7,597 bases of DNA from an uncultured Clostridia bacterium (lineage in GTDB: Bacteria; Bacillota; Clostridia; Christensenellales; UBA1242), in NCBI GenBank assembly GCA_947089305.1, contig CAMUJQ010000049.1, positions 1-7,597 of the forward strand. The letters are read 5' to 3'. This document shows, one piece after another, positions 5,326 to 7,597 of this stretch (positions within the stretch are counted from its first letter, which is position 1; every line of letters begins with the position of its first letter). The notes under the pieces are model-generated. The model was not told the DNA's origin. It ran no database searches and saw nothing but the letters and a program-made list of their open reading frames with translations. Both the position numbers and the translations under genes were made by a program.

Positions 5326-7452
5326 ATGTTAACAACGCAGTTGTCGTTCTTTATACCCGGTCTAGAAACCATGTTTTTCATGGCACTTATTTTGGGGATA
5401 CTTTTAAGTTTATCTGGGTTGATATTGCAAATTGAACTTTTTATAGTTGAAATTTTTTATGGTTTATTTAGAAAATTTATTACTTTTGAAACAAATAGTA
5501 GTACAGGAGCAATAATTCAAGTTTTAAAAGAACCTGCTATACAAAAATTTTTGTTAGCAATTTTTCTTGTGGCTTTAATATTACTTATCTTATCAACAAT
5601 AGTTAAAGTTATAACACTCGAATTTAATTTTAATAAAGATGGAAATAATAAATCAGCAACATTAAAAGCTGCATGTAAAGCAATTGCGATGTTTGTAGTT
5701 GTTCCAATAGTTAGTGTTTTTGGTTTAATTATTGCTAACTTATTACTTGGAGTTATTTTAAATGCTCTTGAAAATGTTTTAGATATTCCATCATTTGTTG
5801 AACTATTTAATAGTTGGGGAACATCAAATGGGATATTAAATGGTCTTGGTAGTGTAATTTTGGTATTTATACCAATTAATTTAGTAGGTACGCTTATAAG
5901 TTTGGGGTTGGCAATGCCATTGGTTAAAAAAATGGCAGGATTATCTGTTGGTTATATTCAACGAATTTTTGAACTAGTTGCATTATTTATGATTTCAGCT
6001 CCAATAATCGCATTAATTCCTATTAATGAAGCTCCATACAAGTCATGGAGAGATAAATTTATAAAAGGTGTTCTTGGTCTATTTGGAACTATTATTTCAG
6101 TAAATATATGTTTATTCTTAACTCAATTATTGAGTATGAATAGATATATTTATGATTATTTTCAAGTTGCCGGATGGGCATGGTGGTATCATTATTTTGT
6201 ATTAATGGCAGGAATTGGACTAATTGATAGTTTTGCAAGTTTATTTGCTGGACTTATTGGTGGCAATGAATATGGTAAAAGTGGAACAGATCTTTATAAT
6301 TCTGGGATGCAAGGTGCTAAAAATGCTTTAGATAGTTTTAAAAAAGTGACGGCTATAGGCGCTACTGCAATCAGCGCTGGTATGGCTGCTCAAAGAGGTC
6401 ATAAGGCGATGCAAGAAGAAAAGCGTAGGCAAGCTGATGCAAATAAAGATGATATTGCTGCTGAAGAAAAAAAATATCAGGATGCACAAACTGCCTATAA
6501 TAATGCAAAATCTGCTGGAGATAGAAGCGGAATGAAGCAAGCAAAGAAAGATATGGCTGCAGCAAAAGCAAGAAAAAGAGATTTGAGAAACAGAATAGGT
6601 CTTACGAAAAAACAAGAAGGGCTTATGAATGATCTTCAAATGGCTGCAAATAAAGGTGAATGGGATTCTGCTTCTGATATTGTAAAAGATTTACGTGCAT
6701 CAGGCATGGATACCGCTACACTTTCTAACGCTATTAAAGAACAAAATTCAACTAATTTAAATACTGAAGCAAATGATATAAGAGCACATGGTACAAGAGT
6801 TTCTAAGTTTAGAGGGGGAACTGCTTTAGCTGGAATTCAAGCAGATAATGCAGCAAAATTGGAATCTGTTACAAAAAAACTTGAAGGGAATCAACAAGTT
6901 GTATCAAAAGGTACTGAAACGTTAAGTGACCTACATAAGAAGTATGAAGGAGATACTTTTGATGGAAGACTTACAGATGATGCTTTTAATGCAAGGTTAA
7001 CTTTTGCAGATGCTAATATTTCGTCAGCACAAACTGAATATAATGATGCGTTAACAGCTTTTCAAACAGCCCCATTGGAAAAACAAGCTGAGGCGCAAAG
7101 AAACTTAGGAAATGCTCAAGTTAAGTTAGATAAAGCTAATAATAGTAGGAAAGAAATAGAAACAGATTTTAAGACGGTGCAAAAAACAGTTGCTGATGTA
7201 CAAAAAGCAAGTAGCGGAGTTCAAACGCAAAGAAAAGAAATTGCAAAAAGACAAAGATTTGCGCGTCAAACAAATGGTGCTATTAGTAGGCCATCAGCCG
7301 CATATAAAATAATAAAAGGAATTTCAAGTATTGCTGGAATCACTGGGGCATTTGGTGGTATAGATCCATTGGATGCAATTGATACTGGAATGTCAGAATA
7401 TGAAAAAAATATTCAAACCTTAATTAATGGTTCGGATGGCAAGAAAAAATAA
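5326..7452 (+). CDS. VirB6/TrbL-type polytopic T4SS channel protein with coiled-coil tail, 708 aa (Mbov_0396-like)
   Basis: The N-terminal half holds about seven membrane segments: around 15-47, 74-98, 118-148, 172-199, 214-233, 248-270 and 288-312. Between segments five and six lies PINEAPYKSWRDKFIKGVLG (232-251), a pattern I recall from VirB6-like proteins of Gram-positive and mycoplasma ICEs. Such proteins form the inner-membrane channel that passes DNA from the coupling ATPase outward. After about residue 313 there is no hydrophobic segment. The rest (about 395 residues) is Ala/Lys/Gln/Asp-rich and predicted helical, with coiled-coil-like stretches at about 362-430 and 505-645, then a small Gly-rich segment (664-680) and a GKKK end. 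By topology this tail is probably cytoplasmic. AGGAG is 6 bases before ATG 5326. The family call rests on topology, length and neighbours. The tail is the most distinctive part, and its function is unknown. Confidence 0.8.
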   Translation: MLTTQLSFFIPGLETMFFMALILGILLSLSGLILQIELFIVEIFYGLFRKFITFETNSSTGAIIQVLKEPAIQKFLLAIFLVALILLILSTIVKVITLEFNFNKDGNNKSATLKAACKAIAMFVVVPIVSVFGLIIANLLLGVILNALENVLDIPSFVELFNSWGTSNGILNGLGSVILVFIPINLVGTLISLGLAMPLVKKMAGLSVGYIQRIFELVALFMISAPIIALIPINEAPYKSWRDKFIKGVLGLFGTIISVNICLFLTQLLSMNRYIYDYFQVAGWAWWYHYFVLMAGIGLIDSFASLFAGLIGGNEYGKSGTDLYNSGMQGAKNALDSFKKVTAIGATAISAGMAAQRGHKAMQEEKRRQADANKDDIAAEEKKYQDAQTAYNNAKSAGDRSGMKQAKKDMAAAKARKRDLRNRIGLTKKQEGLMNDLQMAANKGEWDSASDIVKDLRASGMDTATLSNAIKEQNSTNLNTEANDIRAHGTRVSKFRGGTALAGIQADNAAKLESVTKKLEGNQQVVSKGTETLSDLHKKYEGDTFDGRLTDDAFNARLTFADANISSAQTEYNDALTAFQTAPLEKQAEAQRNLGNAQVKLDKANNSRKEIETDFKTVQKTVADVQKASSGVQTQRKEIAKRQRFARQTNGAISRPSAAYKIIKGISSIAGITGAFGGIDPLDAIDTGMSEYEKNIQTLINGSDGKKK

Positions 7453-7466
7453 AAGCTATTCTATTT

Positions 7467-7496
7467 AAAAGGCAACAAGCATTTGTTGTCTTTTTT
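7467..7496 (+). terminator. Intrinsic terminator after the VirB6-like gene
   Basis: A 12-bp stem (7467-7478 with 7483-7494) around AAGGCAACAA/TTGTTGTCTT has a GCAT loop and one G-U pair. It ends in TTTTTT (7491-7496) and lies 14 bases after the stop codon. It is convincing as a terminator and closes this gene as a unit of its own. Confidence 0.9.
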
Positions 7497-7597
7497 CTTT
7501 GTAGCCAAAAATTATTGCTAGACTTAAAAGGTTTAGTCGAATTTTTAAAATTCTAAAAATTCTATAGGTATTTTAAATAAAAAAATTTAAAATATCT
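7497..7597. other. AT-rich intergenic end of the window, no gene seen
   Basis: No start codon with a ribosome binding site and no RNA gene is visible here. Two small inverted repeats occur: GACT/AGTC with AAA/TTT inside (7521-7538, one bulged base), and AATTTTTA/TAAAAATT (7540-7547 with 7554-7561). Neither is followed by a clear U-tract. The stretch probably leads to the next gene beyond the window, but no promoter with both hexamers could be assigned. Confidence 0.5.

Noticed and set aside
6328..6639. Open frames on the minus strand (up to 103 codons) inside the VirB6-like gene
   Set aside because: They mirror the Ala/Lys/Gln-rich coding sequence, lack a ribosome binding site, and their Ser/Phe/Leu-rich products look like antisense artefacts.
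7521..7561. Small inverted repeats at the window end as a terminator, oriT or attachment site
   Set aside because: There is no U-tract, no relaxase or integrase nearby, and such repeats are expected by chance in sequence this AT-rich.
1..7597. CRISPR array, tRNA/rRNA gene, insertion sequence or riboswitch
   Set aside because: No regularly spaced repeats, cloverleaf, transposase or long structured leader was seen on either strand.
1..7597. Mycoplasma-type genetic code (TGA as Trp)
   Set aside because: All 18 tryptophan codons of the complete genes are TGG and no gene contains an in-frame TGA, which would be unlikely in an AT-rich genome using that code.

Overview
The window is very AT-rich and gene-dense. 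It has strong AGGAG-type ribosome binding sites, lipoproteins with lipobox cysteines, and intrinsic hairpin/U-tract terminators. This points to a low-GC, single-membrane Gram-positive bacterium (Bacillota or a Mollicutes-related gut lineage). All 18 tryptophans in the five complete genes are TGG, no gene is interrupted by TGA, and every visible stop is TAA, so the standard bacterial code fits better than the Mycoplasma code. The exact taxon cannot be named from this window.

Layout: on the minus strand lie a lipoprotein cut off at the window edge (1-163), a second small lipoprotein (265-873), and a complete TraG/VirD4-type coupling ATPase (910-2994). A 168-bp divergent intergenic region (2995-3162) carries two well-formed promoters whose -35 regions cross. 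On the plus strand follow a 112-residue two-helix pilin-like protein of the VirB2/TrbC type (3163-3501), a 531-residue lipoprotein of unknown fold (3599-5194), and a 708-residue polytopic membrane protein with a long coiled-coil cytoplasmic tail, of the VirB6/TrbL type (5326-7452). The last 145 bases hold a terminator and AT-rich sequence without a recognisable gene.

Together these look like part of a conjugative type IV secretion module of an integrative/conjugative element or plasmid. The coupling ATPase would bring substrate DNA to the channel, the polytopic protein would form the inner channel, and the small two-helix protein would be the pilin or a channel subunit. The lipoproteins would sit on the outer face of the membrane, perhaps as surface, adhesion or channel-scaffold parts. 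The pairing of pilin-like and polytopic proteins resembles the Mbov_0395/Mbov_0396 families of mycoplasma-type ICEs (recalled knowledge, not searched). No relaxase, VirB4 ATPase, VirB1-like hydrolase, integrase, oriT or attachment site is visible, so the module is incomplete here and mobility is inferred.

Each plus-strand gene is followed by its own terminator and preceded by a plausible promoter, so the module looks like a set of single-gene transcription units rather than one long tra operon.
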